From Pseudomonas coleopterorum (GTDB lineage Bacteria; Pseudomonadota; Gammaproteobacteria; Pseudomonadales; Pseudomonadaceae), in assembly GCF_900105555.1 (NCBI RefSeq), contig NZ_FNTZ01000001.1, forward strand, positions 372,001 through 436,000: DNA of 64,000 nt, written 5' to 3'. Made by a program: the position numbers and the translations under genes. Under the pieces are notes generated by a model. It did no database searches, had not been told where the DNA came from, and saw nothing but the letters and a program-made list of their open reading frames with translations. Below are positions 1 through 15,543 of the stretch, piece after piece; position 1 is the stretch's first letter; every line of letters starts with the position of its first letter.

Positions 1-1402
<1,402 letters not shown>

Positions 1403-1425
1403 TCAGGACCTTCAGTGGTGCGGCG

Positions 1426-1482
1426 TTCGCGGCCGATGACCGCTCCTGCGATTTCTCCGTGGGAGCGGTCATCGGCCGCGAA
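1426..1482. repeat. REP palindrome, possible thiC terminator
   Basis: A perfect 21-base inverted repeat (1426-1446 against 1462-1482, arms built around GGCCGATGACCGCTCC) with a 15-base loop starts 24 bases after the thiC stop. It is the classic Pseudomonas REP element, also found at 49721 and 52473. It can fold into a strong hairpin and may end thiC transcription, although no T-run follows. Confidence 0.85.
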
Positions 1483-1557
1483 ACCCGCACCGCGTCTGAC
1501 CTGACACCCCACCAATGCTCCGACAACCCCTGACTCCTTCCCTTTCGAGCCCATCCA

Positions 1558-2841
1558 TTGAAAACCTCCTACTCCCCCGATATCGCGGTCTCCACCGCCC
1601 AGCGCGTGCTGGGCGGACGTGATCTGTTCTCCCTGTGGTTTTCCCTGGGCGTCGGCCTCATGGTGCTGCAGACCGGCGCCTTGCTGGCGCCCGGCCTGGG
1701 CCTTGCCGGTGCGCTGGGCGCCATTTTTCTCGGGACCCTGGTGGGTGTGCTGCTGCTCGCCGGCGTCGGCGTGATCGGCAGCGACACCGGGTTGTCGGCC
1801 ATGGCCGCCCTGCGCCTGACCCTGGGCCATGGTGCCGGCAGCGTGCCGGCGCTGCTCAACCTGCTGCAACTGATCGGCTGGGGCTCGTTCGAAATCATCG
1901 TCATGCGCGATGCGGCCAGCCTGCTGGGCACCCGGGCCTTCGGCGAAGGCAGCCTGGGCAGCAATCCGTGGTTGTGGACGCTGCTGTTCGGCGCGTTGGT
2001 CACGCTGCTGGCGGTCAGTGGACCGCTGACCTTCGTGCGCAAGGTGCTGCGCAAATGGGGCATCTGGTTGCTGCTGGCCGCCTGCCTTTGGCTGACCTGG
2101 AACCTCTTCGCCAAGGCTGACCTGGCAGCTCTGTGGAACACTGCGGGCGACGGCTCCATGGACCTGGCCACCGGCTTTGACATCGCGATTGCCATGCCCC
2201 TGTCGTGGCTGCCGCTGATTGCCGATTACTCGCGATTCGGCAAGCGCGCCCGCAACGTGTTCGGCGGCACCGCCGTGGGCTTCTTCATCGGCAATTTCTG
2301 GTTGATGAGCCTGGGCGTCGCCTACACCCTGGCGTTCGCGCCCAGTGGTGAAGTCAATGCACTGCTGTTGGCGCTGGCCGGTGCCGGCCTGGGCATACCG
2401 CTGCTGCTGATTCTGCTGGACGAGTCGGAGAACGCCTTTGCCGACATCCATTCGGCTGCGGTATCGACCAGCCTGTTGTCAGGCTTGAAGGTGGAGCACC
2501 TGGCCCTGGCCATCGGTATAACCTGCACGCTGATCGCCTGCCTGGCACCGCTGGCGCAGTACCAGAACTTCCTGCTGCTGATCGGCTCGGTCTTCGCGCC
2601 GCTGTTCGGCGTGGTCCTGATGGACCACTTCGTGCTGCGCAAACGCGCCATCCAGGTCGAGCCACGGGCTGTGCGCTGGAGCGCGCTGCTGGCGTGGCTG
2701 GGCGGTGTGTGTCTGTATCATCTGCTGGCCAATCTGTACCCACAGATCGGAGCAACCCTGCCAGCGCTGGTGGTGGCCGGGTTGCTGTACTACCTGATCG
2801 AGCGGGTGCTCAACCGCGCCCCGGGAACAGCTCGGGCTTGA
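1558..2841 (+). CDS. cytX: Hydroxymethylpyrimidine transporter CytX (NCS1 family)
   Basis: This is a 427-residue integral membrane protein of the nucleobase:cation symporter-1 family with about 12 hydrophobic segments. The N-terminal region carries a family-like pattern (LFSLWFSLGVGLMVLQTGAL), and PLSWLPLIADYSRFGK around residue 215 is typical of cytosine-permease relatives. CytX-type proteins are thought to import the thiamine precursor hydroxymethylpyrimidine, and the position just after thiC supports that reading over cytosine uptake. The only plausible start is a TTG at 1558; no earlier ATG fits, and the ribosome binding site is weak. Its last 32 bases overlap the 3' end of the convergent lipoprotein gene. 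The substrate is inferred from family and context. Confidence 0.85.
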   Translation: MKTSYSPDIAVSTAQRVLGGRDLFSLWFSLGVGLMVLQTGALLAPGLGLAGALGAIFLGTLVGVLLLAGVGVIGSDTGLSAMAALRLTLGHGAGSVPALLNLLQLIGWGSFEIIVMRDAASLLGTRAFGEGSLGSNPWLWTLLFGALVTLLAVSGPLTFVRKVLRKWGIWLLLAACLWLTWNLFAKADLAALWNTAGDGSMDLATGFDIAIAMPLSWLPLIADYSRFGKRARNVFGGTAVGFFIGNFWLMSLGVAYTLAFAPSGEVNALLLALAGAGLGIPLLLILLDESENAFADIHSAAVSTSLLSGLKVEHLALAIGITCTLIACLAPLAQYQNFLLLIGSVFAPLFGVVLMDHFVLRKRAIQVEPRAVRWSALLAWLGGVCLYHLLANLYPQIGATLPALVVAGLLYYLIERVLNRAPGTARA

Positions 2842-3556
2842 TCACGCCATTGAGGCGCGGATAGGCGATCTTCACTTCCGGGTGGCCCATGGCGTAGGGG
2901 GCGATGCTGTACACGTTGTACTTGAGCACCACGCCCCCATAGGTCAAGGCAATGTTCGGCGTCTGCTGGAAAGGCCACTGACGAATGAAGTCGGCATCCT
3001 TGTCCAGCTTGCTGGCGACCAGCCAGCCACGGTGGGCTTCTTCGGCAGCCTGCCAGAACGCGCGTTCCTGGCCCGGTACCAGCATGTCCTTCAGGGTCAG
3101 TTCGCGATGCTCGCGACGCGACCAGTTGATGAAGCCGCGCCCCGGCATGCCGTGGGCGCCACCGGTCATGACGTAGCTGGACAGCTCGACCACCACGATA
3201 CCGTCATGCTGCTCGCGTACCTTGGCTTGCAGGTAGCTGCTGTAGCGCGGCTGGGCCTCGCGCATGAATTGATCTTCATAAGCCTTAAGGGTCGCCGGTA
3301 CGCGCGCGTCGGGAGTATTGACGGTCATCTCGCGCAAGCGTTTGTCGATGGCTGCATCCAAACCGGGCTCGTCGGGAAAATGCACCACGTCGATGTTCAC
3401 CAGTGGGCAGTCCTGATTGTCGCAGCCGGGCTTGATGTGCTCGAAAGCTTCGCGCTTGGTCTCCAGCGGCGCCCGGTAGTTGGTTTGGAAGACACTGGCG
3501 CAGGCACCCAGGGTCAAGGCGACGCAGGCCACGGAGGTGAACTTGAGAAACGACAT
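2810..3556 (-). CDS. DUF3298/RsiV-family lipoprotein
   Basis: A 248-residue protein with a lipoprotein signal (hydrophobic stretch ending in LGAC, lipidated Cys at residue 19), so it is expected to be membrane anchored. The rest fits the DUF4163/DUF3298 architecture also seen in the extracytoplasmic part of RsiV: a mixed alpha/beta domain with the YVMTGGAHGMPG segment and a C-terminal NVYSIAPYAMGHPEV motif. The function in Pseudomonas is unknown; RsiV relatives bind lysozyme, but that cannot be assumed here. The start at 3556 has AAGGA a few bases upstream. It is convergent with cytX and overlaps it by 32 bases. Confidence 0.8.
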   Translation of the reverse strand: MSFLKFTSVACVALTLGACASVFQTNYRAPLETKREAFEHIKPGCDNQDCPLVNIDVVHFPDEPGLDAAIDKRLREMTVNTPDARVPATLKAYEDQFMREAQPRYSSYLQAKVREQHDGIVVVELSSYVMTGGAHGMPGRGFINWSRREHRELTLKDMLVPGQERAFWQAAEEAHRGWLVASKLDKDADFIRQWPFQQTPNIALTYGGVVLKYNVYSIAPYAMGHPEVKIAYPRLNGVIKPELFPGRG

Positions 3557-3754
3557 GATGGTCCTTGGCGGATGATTGAATTGTCGTGCTTGGACTGCCG
3601 GTCGAACCGTCGGTTCGCACGTAGCGCAATCTTAATGCCTGCTCGCCCAACCGCCTATCCCGAGGCTTGCGGCTTACCTTCGAAGGGGGCTGCAATACGG
3701 TCGCATCGCGGTTAGGATGGCCCCATGCTGCATGCACGAGTACGAGGTTTTTCC

Positions 3755-4372
3755 ATGCCAGATTCATCCCGATCCACCCCCAAGGCGGTCGAGATCGACA
3801 AGACCGAACGTTGCTTCCAGGGCTTCTACAGACTGGACAAGCTGTTCCTGCGCCACGAGCTGTTCAACGGTGGCATGAGCAAGCAGATCAGCCGCGAACT
3901 GTTCGTGCGCCACGACGCCGTGTGCGTGTTGCCCTACGATGCCGTTCGCGACGAAGTGGTCCTGATCGAGCAGTTCCGGGTCGGCGCGGTGGGCAAGGTC
4001 GACAACCCCTGGCTGATCGAAATGGTCGCCGGGTTGATCGACAAGGACGAGCAGCCCGAGGAAGTCGCCCATCGCGAAGCCGACGAGGAAGCGGGGCTGC
4101 AGATCGAAGCGCTGTGGCCAGTCACCAAGTACTTCCCGTCGCCCGGCGGCAGCGATGAATACGTGCATCTGTACCTGGGTCGCTGCAGCAGCGAAGGCGC
4201 GGGCGGCCTGCATGGCCTGGAGGAGGAGGGCGAGGACATCCGCGTCAAGGTCTGGGCGTTCGACGATGCCCTGCAGGCCGTGCGCGACGGTCGGATCATC
4301 AACGCGGCAGCGATCATCGCCATTCAATGGCTGGCGCTGAACCGCGACGAAGTCAGGGGGCTGTGGTCGTGA
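3755..4372 (+). CDS. nudF: ADP-ribose diphosphatase NudF (Nudix hydrolase)
   Basis: NudF hydrolyses ADP-ribose to AMP and ribose 5-phosphate, a housecleaning reaction. The protein is 205 residues, the usual family length. The Nudix box is intact (starting GLIDKDEQPEEVAHREAD and continuing EEAG, near residues 87-108), with the READEE metal-binding core. The ATG at 3755 was chosen because a GAGG ribosome site sits about eight bases before it; a longer frame from 3725 has none. It overlaps the next gene by GTGA. The order nudF - DUF1249 - cpdA is common in gamma-proteobacteria and suggests one transcript. Confidence 0.93.
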   Translation: MPDSSRSTPKAVEIDKTERCFQGFYRLDKLFLRHELFNGGMSKQISRELFVRHDAVCVLPYDAVRDEVVLIEQFRVGAVGKVDNPWLIEMVAGLIDKDEQPEEVAHREADEEAGLQIEALWPVTKYFPSPGGSDEYVHLYLGRCSSEGAGGLHGLEEEGEDIRVKVWAFDDALQAVRDGRIINAAAIIAIQWLALNRDEVRGLWS

Positions 4373-4815
4373 GTCCGTTGCGCGAGCGCTACCGCGTCGA
4401 CCTGGTCGGCTTGCAGGCCGCCTGCGAGGCCAACTATGCGCGACTCATGCGATTGTTGCCGGACATGCGCAGCCAGCAGTTGTCACGCCGCATCGCCATG
4501 ACCCAGGCCGACCAGATGCTCGGCGTGCTGACCCTCGAGGTGCTGCTGGCCTGTCCGTACACCACCACCCTGCGCGTGCGCCAGGAACACAGCCTGCCCT
4601 GGCTGCCGGTGCCGCAGATGGAAGTGCAGGTGTATCACGATGCGCGCATGGCCGAGGTCATCAGCGCCGAGCATGCCCGTCGTTTCCGCAGCGTCTATCC
4701 CTATCCCAACGAGGCCATGCACCAACCCGACGAAAAGGCCCAGCTCAACCTGTTTCTCGGCGAATGGCTCAGCCACTGCCTGGCCTGCGGCCACGAGTAC
4801 GAAGCGGTACGCTGA
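4369..4815 (+). CDS. DUF1249 family protein
   Basis: A 148-residue cytoplasmic protein of unknown function, conserved between nudF and cpdA in many gamma-proteobacteria. It opens with RERYRVDLVGLQAACEANYARL and contains HDARMAEVISAEHARRFRSVYPYPN split over the family core, with no recognised catalytic motif. The GTG at 4369 overlaps the nudF stop (GTGA) and has AGGGGG about eight bases upstream; GTG at 4363 is an alternative with poorer spacing. Translational coupling to nudF is likely. Nothing in the sequence points to a specific role. Confidence 0.85.
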   Translation: MSPLRERYRVDLVGLQAACEANYARLMRLLPDMRSQQLSRRIAMTQADQMLGVLTLEVLLACPYTTTLRVRQEHSLPWLPVPQMEVQVYHDARMAEVISAEHARRFRSVYPYPNEAMHQPDEKAQLNLFLGEWLSHCLACGHEYEAVR

Positions 4816-4906
4816 GCGCCGACCGGCCCCTGGCGCTGGACCCTGCATTGCCCTCGTCATCCGGGCTGCGCATAATTCCTTGATCAACCCCTGCCTGGAG
4901 ACGGCC

Positions 4907-5722
4907 TTGTCGAGCCCATCTGATCGCGCTGTCGATGCCCCGGTGCTGCTCGTGCAGCTGTCGGACAGCCACCTGGTGGCCGAAGCCGACGGAGCCATGT
5001 TCGGCTTGAATACCCGGCAGAGCCTGGCGCAGGTCGTCAGCCAGGTGCAAGCGGAACAGCCGCACATCGATTTGCTGGTCGCCACTGGCGACCTGTCTCA
5101 GGACGGCACGCTGGCTTCCTACCATGCGTTTGCCCAGGCCACAGCGGGAATTGCCGCGCCGATGCGCTGGCTGCCTGGCAATCACGACGAACCGGCGGTC
5201 ATGCAGCAGGCCGCGCAGGGCACGCAGTGGCTGGAGCCGGTGGTGGACATCGGTGCCTGGCGAGTAACGCTGCTCGATTCCGCCATCGCAGGTTCGGCGG
5301 CGGGTCATCTGGCCGACGAGCAGTTGCAGCTGCTCGAACGGTCGCTTGCCGAGGCACCGCACAGGCATCACCTGGTGTGTCTGCACCATCATCCAGTGTC
5401 CATCGACAGCTCCTGGATGGAGCCCATTGGCTTGCGCAATCGGCATGCCCTGTTCGAACTGCTTGCCCGCTTTGCGCAAGTGCGGGGTGTGCTCTGGGGG
5501 CACGTGCATCAGGAGATCGACCGGCAGGCTCATGGCGTGCGCCTGTTGGCATCGCCCTCGACCTGCATCCAGTTTCTGCCGCGCAGCGAGGATTTCGCCC
5601 TGGATGACCGCGCCCCGGGCTACCGCTGGCTGCGTCTGATGCCGGATGGACAGATCGAAACCGGCGTCTCGCGCCTGGCGGACTTTAGCTTCACCCCGGA
5701 TCTGGACGCGGCGGGTTATTGA
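4907..5722 (+). CDS. cpdA: 3',5'-cyclic-AMP phosphodiesterase CpdA
   Basis: CpdA degrades cAMP to AMP and so tunes Vfr/Crp signalling. The 271-residue protein has all class III phosphodiesterase metal motifs in order: LSDSHL (D-x-H), GDLSQDG, GNHDEP, CLHHHP and GHVHQEID. The length matches E. coli CpdA (275). The start is taken as the TTG at 4907, with GGAG ten bases upstream; the in-frame stretch before it belongs to another frame of DUF1249. It is the third gene of the nudF group. Substrate is inferred from the family and the locus. Confidence 0.9.
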   Translation: MSSPSDRAVDAPVLLVQLSDSHLVAEADGAMFGLNTRQSLAQVVSQVQAEQPHIDLLVATGDLSQDGTLASYHAFAQATAGIAAPMRWLPGNHDEPAVMQQAAQGTQWLEPVVDIGAWRVTLLDSAIAGSAAGHLADEQLQLLERSLAEAPHRHHLVCLHHHPVSIDSSWMEPIGLRNRHALFELLARFAQVRGVLWGHVHQEIDRQAHGVRLLASPSTCIQFLPRSEDFALDDRAPGYRWLRLMPDGQIETGVSRLADFSFTPDLDAAGY

Positions 5723-5740
5723 TTCAGGGGCGGTAGCGTG

Positions 5741-5840
5741 GCTTTCGCGGGCAGAGCCCGCTCTCACAGGGTTTCGTGCCAGGATTGTGGCTTGCCGGAG
5801 CGGAGCGGGCGGCGATCCTTCTGGTTACGAAGGCCGCACC
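5741..5840. repeat. Degenerate REP elements
   Basis: The cpdA-yqiA gap holds a REP-like hairpin (TTTCGCGGGCAGAGCCCGCTC, near 5744-5764) followed by GAGCGGGCGGCGATCC near 5802. The second block also recurs in the array after orn at 28405. No gene is visible in the 199-base gap. Confidence 0.6.
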
Positions 5841-5921
5841 GCCCATATACCGATGCACCAACACCCCAACAGCATCCCCGACAAGGTAAACTGCGCGCCA
5901 TCTCTATGCCCGGAGGCCCCC

Positions 5922-6530
5922 ATGCCCGGTTCGATCCTCTACATTCATGGTCTGAACAGCTCGCCGGATTCGCAGAAAGCCCGCCAATTGAGTGCGCTGA
6001 TGCAACGCATCGGCCTGGCTGATCAACTGCGCGCGCCCGCCTTGCACCACCATCCGCGCCAGGCCATCGCCCAACTCGAAGCGGCACTGGCGCAGCTCGA
6101 CGCACCCTTGCTGGTGGGAAGCTCGCTGGGCGGCTACTATGCGACACACCTGGCCCAGCGCTTTGGCCTCAAGGCAGTGCTGATCAACCCGGTGGTCAAC
6201 CCGCACCACCTGTTCGATGGCTACCTGGGCGAACAGACCAACCATTACACTCGCGAGCGCTGGCAGCTGACCCACGACCATGTCACGGCACTGGCCGAGC
6301 TGGAAGTGCCGGCCCCCACGGACCGCGAGCGGCTCCAGGTGTGGCTGCAGACCGGCGACGAGACCCTCGACTATCGCCAGGCGGCGGCCTTCTACCAAGC
6401 CTGCAGCGTGCACATCGAAAACGGCGGCGACCACGGCTTCCAGGGCTTTGCGCAGAAGTTGCCAGCGCTGCTGGCATTCGCCGGCATCGACGCCGAGCGC
6501 CTGGATGGCATCGACCTTGCCCAGCTTTGA
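5922..6530 (+). CDS. yqiA: YqiA-type esterase
   Basis: A 202-residue alpha/beta hydrolase. The N-terminal LYIHGLNSSP forms the oxyanion segment, the nucleophile elbow is GSSLGGYY near residue 67, and GGDHGFQGF near the C-terminus supplies the catalytic His. E. coli YqiA (193 residues) is an esterase for short acyl and palmitoyl-CoA substrates and is also encoded next to parE. The ATG at 5922 has GGAGG five bases upstream. The physiological substrate is unknown. Confidence 0.9.
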   Translation: MPGSILYIHGLNSSPDSQKARQLSALMQRIGLADQLRAPALHHHPRQAIAQLEAALAQLDAPLLVGSSLGGYYATHLAQRFGLKAVLINPVVNPHHLFDGYLGEQTNHYTRERWQLTHDHVTALAELEVPAPTDRERLQVWLQTGDETLDYRQAAAFYQACSVHIENGGDHGFQGFAQKLPALLAFAGIDAERLDGIDLAQL

Positions 6531-6553
6531 CCACTCATTTCACGAACGACTGA

Positions 6554-12249
<5,696 letters not shown>

Positions 12250-12416
12250 CTGCCAACCGCGTGCGGACGGTGGCATGCCTGTCGTTCGACGCAAGCACTG
12301 GAGTCAGGGCGCGGATTCACGGATGATAGGCCCTTTCGCGGCGCCGCCAAGCGGCAGCGCCCAGACGACTCGGTCAAGTATTGCTGCGGTTGCCGTGTGG
12401 CAGCCGCCTGGATGAA

Positions 12417-13121
12417 ATGATGAAACTGTTGCGTCTTCCCGTGATTTTATTGCTCGGCGGCGTGCTGGGACTGGCCGGATGCAGCACGCATCAACCCGTG
12501 GCTTTGTACCAGCTCGACAGCGGCAACCCCGGCCTGCCCAAGGAAAGCCGCGGCATGGCCGTGCTGCTGGGGCCGGTGTCGGTGGCCGACTACCTGCAGC
12601 GCGAAACGCTGCTGCAACGCCAGGCCGACGGCAGCCTGAGAGCGTCCACCGACGGCCGCTGGGCCGGCAGCCTTTCCGCCGACATCGACCAACTGCTGCT
12701 GCGCCAGATGGCCTGGCGCCTGGACAGCCAGCGCGTGGTGCTGGCACCCACGCCCGCCAACTTCACGCCCGATGCTCAGGTACTGCTGTCGATCACCCGG
12801 CTCGATTCAGGCAGCCGCCAGCCTGCGATTCTCGACGCCCAGTGGCGCGTCCTGGACCGTCGCGGACAGGTACGCGACAACCGCATCGTCCACCTCGAAG
12901 AAAAGCACGACGGCGGCACCGCCGCTCAAGTCCAGGCGCAGGGGGTGCTGTTGCAGCGTCTGGCTGCGCAGTTGACCGCGGCGCTCAAACCGCTGGCCAA
13001 CCAACCGGCACTGGTCGAAGAGCGCAAGCCAGCGCCGGCGCAGGTGCGCCGGGAAGAAGAAAAACCGCAGATTCCGCTGGCGACCCCCATCCGTACCGAC
13101 CTGGAAGTGTTCCGCTTCTAG
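12417..13121 (+). CDS. PqiC/YmbA-family ABC transport auxiliary lipoprotein
   Basis: A 234-residue lipoprotein: a hydrophobic signal ends in LAGC, followed by STHQPVALYQLD. Members of the PqiC (YmbA, DUF330) family are outer-membrane lipoproteins that work with MCE proteins such as PqiAB in lipid transport. No MCE partner is next to it here, so it may act with a system elsewhere or alone. A C-terminal tail (KPAPAQVRREEEKPQIP) looks disordered. Start is one of two adjacent ATGs (12417 or 12420). A strong bidirectional terminator follows directly. Confidence 0.8.
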   Translation: MMKLLRLPVILLLGGVLGLAGCSTHQPVALYQLDSGNPGLPKESRGMAVLLGPVSVADYLQRETLLQRQADGSLRASTDGRWAGSLSADIDQLLLRQMAWRLDSQRVVLAPTPANFTPDAQVLLSITRLDSGSRQPAILDAQWRVLDRRGQVRDNRIVHLEEKHDGGTAAQVQAQGVLLQRLAAQLTAALKPLANQPALVEERKPAPAQVRREEEKPQIPLATPIRTDLEVFRF

Positions 13122-13127
13122 AGCGAC

Positions 13128-13170
13128 ACCCAACAAAAAGCCCGCACTGGATGCGGGCTTTTTGTTGGGT
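13128..13170. terminator. Bidirectional rho-independent terminator
   Basis: A perfect 19-base inverted repeat (13128-13146 with 13152-13170; arms contain AAAAAGCCCGCA and TGCGGGCTTTTT) with a 5-base loop sits between the convergent PqiC-like and yoeB genes. A-rich and T-rich flanks let it end transcription from both sides. Confidence 0.92.
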
Positions 13171-13172
13171 GT

Positions 13173-13478
13173 TCAGCCGTAGTGGTAGCGGCAGGCAATT
13201 ACCGTAAGCACATCATTGTCGTAGAAGTAGACCAGGCGGTGCTCCTTGTCGATGCGCCGCGACCAGTATCCGGTGAGGTCGCCTTTCAGTGGTTCGGGGC
13301 GACCTATTCCCTTGAAGGGATCACGCAGGATATGGGAAATGAGGTTATCGACAGCTTCATGTTTACCGGGGTCATTCTCGGACCAGTGCTGATAGTCAGC
13401 CCAACCATTGGCAGTGAATGAAACGGCGACACTGGTGCGAGCTTTAGTCTTGTTCTGCTGCTTCTTGCTCTGCGACAT
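13173..13478 (-). CDS. yoeB: Txe/YoeB-family mRNA-cleaving toxin
   Basis: YoeB toxins enter the ribosomal A site and cleave mRNA when not bound by YefM. The core matches E. coli YoeB closely (PEPLKGDLTGYWSRRI, EHRLVYFY, ending ACRYHYG). The active-site residues align as Glu62, Arg81, His99 and Tyr100 for E. coli Glu46, Arg65, His83 and Tyr84, so it looks active. At 101 residues it is about 16 longer than E. coli YoeB because of a basic, Lys/Gln-rich N-terminal extension (SQSKKQQNKTKART). Its start lies 35 bases inside yefM, which fits coupled translation after the antitoxin. Confidence 0.92.
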   Translation of the reverse strand: MSQSKKQQNKTKARTSVAVSFTANGWADYQHWSENDPGKHEAVDNLISHILRDPFKGIGRPEPLKGDLTGYWSRRIDKEHRLVYFYDNDVLTVIACRYHYG

Positions 13479-13728
13479 TCAAGGAGATCTCCTTGGTGAA
13501 GGCTCCCCCGGCCTTATGCTGAGCAATGGATTCGCGCAGGCGCTTGGCGTTCTCCGCTGAACCAAGCAGGTACAGGGTTTCCTCCATGGCGTTGTAATCT
13601 TCCAGCGACAGGATGACTACGTGTTCACCACGCTGGCGGGTGATGACGGCCGGCTCGTGATCACGGCACACATCATCCATTGTCTGCTTCAAACCGGCAC
13701 GGGCCTGGCTAAAGGTAAGTACATTCAT
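13444..13728 (-). CDS. yefM: YefM/Phd-family antitoxin
   Basis: A 94-residue antitoxin. MNVLTFSQARAGLKQTMDDV is the DNA-binding and dimerisation N-terminus, and the acidic C-terminal tail should wrap and silence YoeB. The ATG at 13728 has AAGGA about nine bases upstream; a longer frame to 13782 is not supported. The pair lies between conserved core genes (PqiC-like lipoprotein and ahpA), so it looks like a local insertion. It likely represses its own promoter through the TGTACA sites at 13872-13889. Confidence 0.92.
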   Translation of the reverse strand: MNVLTFSQARAGLKQTMDDVCRDHEPAVITRQRGEHVVILSLEDYNAMEETLYLLGSAENAKRLRESIAQHKAGGAFTKEISLNVAEQEAAEQD

Positions 13729-13823
13729 GGATATCGATTCCTTCCCGGGAATATCCCAAGGGAGAACGCCAAGGCAGTGCATAGCATACCCCTGGCAAGA
13801 TCAGCCGCATCTGCGGCGAAACG

Positions 13824-13858
13824 GAACGAGGCTGCGGCACAGCCGGCAGCCTCGTTCG
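13824..13858. repeat. 12-base inverted repeat in the yefM leader
   Basis: GAACGAGGCTGC (13824-13835) and GCAGCCTCGTTC (13847-13858) are perfect complements around an 11-base loop. The element lies between the yefM promoter/operator and the yefM start, and also just after the ahpA stop read on the minus strand. No T-run follows, so it may be a weak ahpA terminator or a leader hairpin. Confidence 0.6.
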
Positions 13859-13869
13859 GTCGAGCTGAA

Positions 13870-13899
13870 AATGTACAATGCCTTGTACAATGACGTCAA
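13870..13899 (-). promoter_or_regulatory. yefM-yoeB promoter with twin TGTACA operator
   Basis: Two TGTACA palindromes (13872-13877 and 13884-13889) lie exactly 12 bases apart centre to centre. E. coli yefM-yoeB has paired operator palindromes with the same TGTACA core and, as I recall, the same spacing. On the minus strand a -35 of TTGACG (13894-13899) and a -10-like TACATT (13870-13875) with an 18-base spacer overlap both sites, so repressor binding would block polymerase. The start codon is about 140 bases further on. Confidence 0.7.
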
Positions 13900-13911
13900 G
13901 TCGGCTGCCAG

Positions 13912-15411
13912 TCAGCAAATGCGCGCCAACTGCCGTTCCAGCAGCGACGGGTAGGGCTCCAGCAGGCGCTCGACGCAGCAGGCGCCTTCGGGGCTGGCGA
14001 TCGAACGGATGCGCGCGCGCTGGCGGATCAGCGGGTCTTCGCCGATCTCGCGTACCACCAGCAACAGGTTGCGGCTGTGCTGCGAGAGCGCCAGTGCATC
14101 CTGCGCCGATTCGGTCAGCAGCAGGTCGATGGAGTTCAGGCCATGGACCTCGTCGCTGAGCACCAGACCCAACTGCAGTTGCAGGGTGATACCGCTGTCG
14201 GCGACCTCGATCTGCAAGGCATGACCCAGGGCGCGCAACAGTTCGCCACAGCAGATCGCATTGGTCAGGTAGTCATCGCCGCTGGTTTCGCTGTGGAACA
14301 GCATCAGGGTACTGCCGTCCTGGAGCATGTGCACTTCACTCTCGTAGAGCGAGGCGGCCTGCTGCAGGCAGTCGTGGTAGCGCTCCAGCAGCTCGGCCAG
14401 GCGTGCCTTGGGTAGGCGCCGCAGTTGTTCCTGAGCACCCAGTTGCACGGCCAGCACCGCGCTGTCGGTATGCACCTTGGCCACGGCAGTGACGGGTGGC
14501 TTGATCACCGCCACCGGAGCTTCGCGCAGGTCCGCGAACGGATCGTCACCGAAGTCTTCCTCGTCCTCGTCGGCCTGGATCTGACGCATGACCGGTTTCG
14601 CAGGCTTTGCGGCCACCGGCGGGAACGGGCCGGGCTTGCTGGCGGTGCGCACGGGCAAGGCTGGCTGCGGCTCATCGTCTTCGTCGATGTCGTCGGGTTC
14701 GACTTCAGGCTCACGGGGCTCTGGAGCCAACTGCGCGTGCAGCTGGCGCGCCAGGTCGCCGATCTCGTCGGTGCGCTGGGTCGCCGGCGTGTACTCGTCA
14801 GGGTTGCGCAGCCAGACCCGCAGCTGCAGCAGTGGCGTCGAGATGTAGCGCCCCAGGCGCAGGCTCAGCGCCAACGCAAGCACCAGCAGGATCCCGGCCA
14901 GCACGCCCATGCTCTGCAGGCTGATGGTCAGCGGCTGCTGGAACTGGTTCATGTCCAGGCTGATGCGCAACTGTCCGGCCAGGGCGTCCTGGAAGTTGAT
15001 CTTGGTCTCGTACAGCCCCTGGCTCTGCCCGAGCAGGCCGCTTCTGGGGCGCTGACCGGCTTCGGCAAGGATGCGGTTGTCCGGGCTGAAGATCGCCGCG
15101 TGCGCCACCAGTGGGTTTTTCACCAGGTTGTTGAGCAGCACGTTGAGGCTGAGGATGTCGTTGGACACCAGCAGCTCGGTGGCGGACGTGGCCGTCTGCG
15201 TGGTCAGGCTCTGGCCCACCGCATCGGCTTGCTCGTGCATGGCCTGCTTGAACTGCAGACCCATCACGCAGGCGTAGATCACCAGGGCGATGGCAACCAG
15301 CACGATGTTGGTGAACGCGATGCGCAAAGCCAGCGGCACTCGACGGTGGCGCACGGCTCGGAAGATCAGCAGGAAGAAGTTGTCGGTTTTGACTGGCGTA
15401 GGCCGGTTCAC
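13912..15411 (-). CDS. ahpA: AhpA/YtjB (Smp)-family membrane protein with HAMP segment
   Basis: A 499-residue inner-membrane protein: a first transmembrane helix near residues 31-52, a periplasmic domain (SATELLVSNDILSLNVLLNN), a second helix near residue 170 (GVLAGILLVLALALSLRLG) and a HAMP-like linker. A long acidic, proline-rich stretch (EPEVEPDDIDEDDEPQP) is followed by a cytoplasmic C-terminal domain. E. coli ytjB (smp) is likewise divergent from serB, which supports the assignment. Start GTG at 15411 is preferred over an upstream in-frame ATG because the family begins with the NRPTPVKTDNFFLLIFRA block. The function is unknown. Confidence 0.85.
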   Translation of the reverse strand: MNRPTPVKTDNFFLLIFRAVRHRRVPLALRIAFTNIVLVAIALVIYACVMGLQFKQAMHEQADAVGQSLTTQTATSATELLVSNDILSLNVLLNNLVKNPLVAHAAIFSPDNRILAEAGQRPRSGLLGQSQGLYETKINFQDALAGQLRISLDMNQFQQPLTISLQSMGVLAGILLVLALALSLRLGRYISTPLLQLRVWLRNPDEYTPATQRTDEIGDLARQLHAQLAPEPREPEVEPDDIDEDDEPQPALPVRTASKPGPFPPVAAKPAKPVMRQIQADEDEEDFGDDPFADLREAPVAVIKPPVTAVAKVHTDSAVLAVQLGAQEQLRRLPKARLAELLERYHDCLQQAASLYESEVHMLQDGSTLMLFHSETSGDDYLTNAICCGELLRALGHALQIEVADSGITLQLQLGLVLSDEVHGLNSIDLLLTESAQDALALSQHSRNLLLVVREIGEDPLIRQRARIRSIASPEGACCVERLLEPYPSLLERQLARIC

Positions 15412-15543
15412 TGAGCGCGGCTCTTTGTCCGTGAAGTTGGCGCGCAGTATAACGACCGCCCCCCGAGCGGCAAAGCGCTGCCTGTGCCCGATGGTCACTG
15501 AAAGTGGTTAGAATGCGTTTTTTTTCATGAAACGGGGTGCCTC

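Noticed and set aside
13912..15498. Longer ahpA starting at 15498
   Set aside because: The extra 29 residues lie in the ahpA-serB intergenic region and precede the conserved family start; GTG 15411 fits better.
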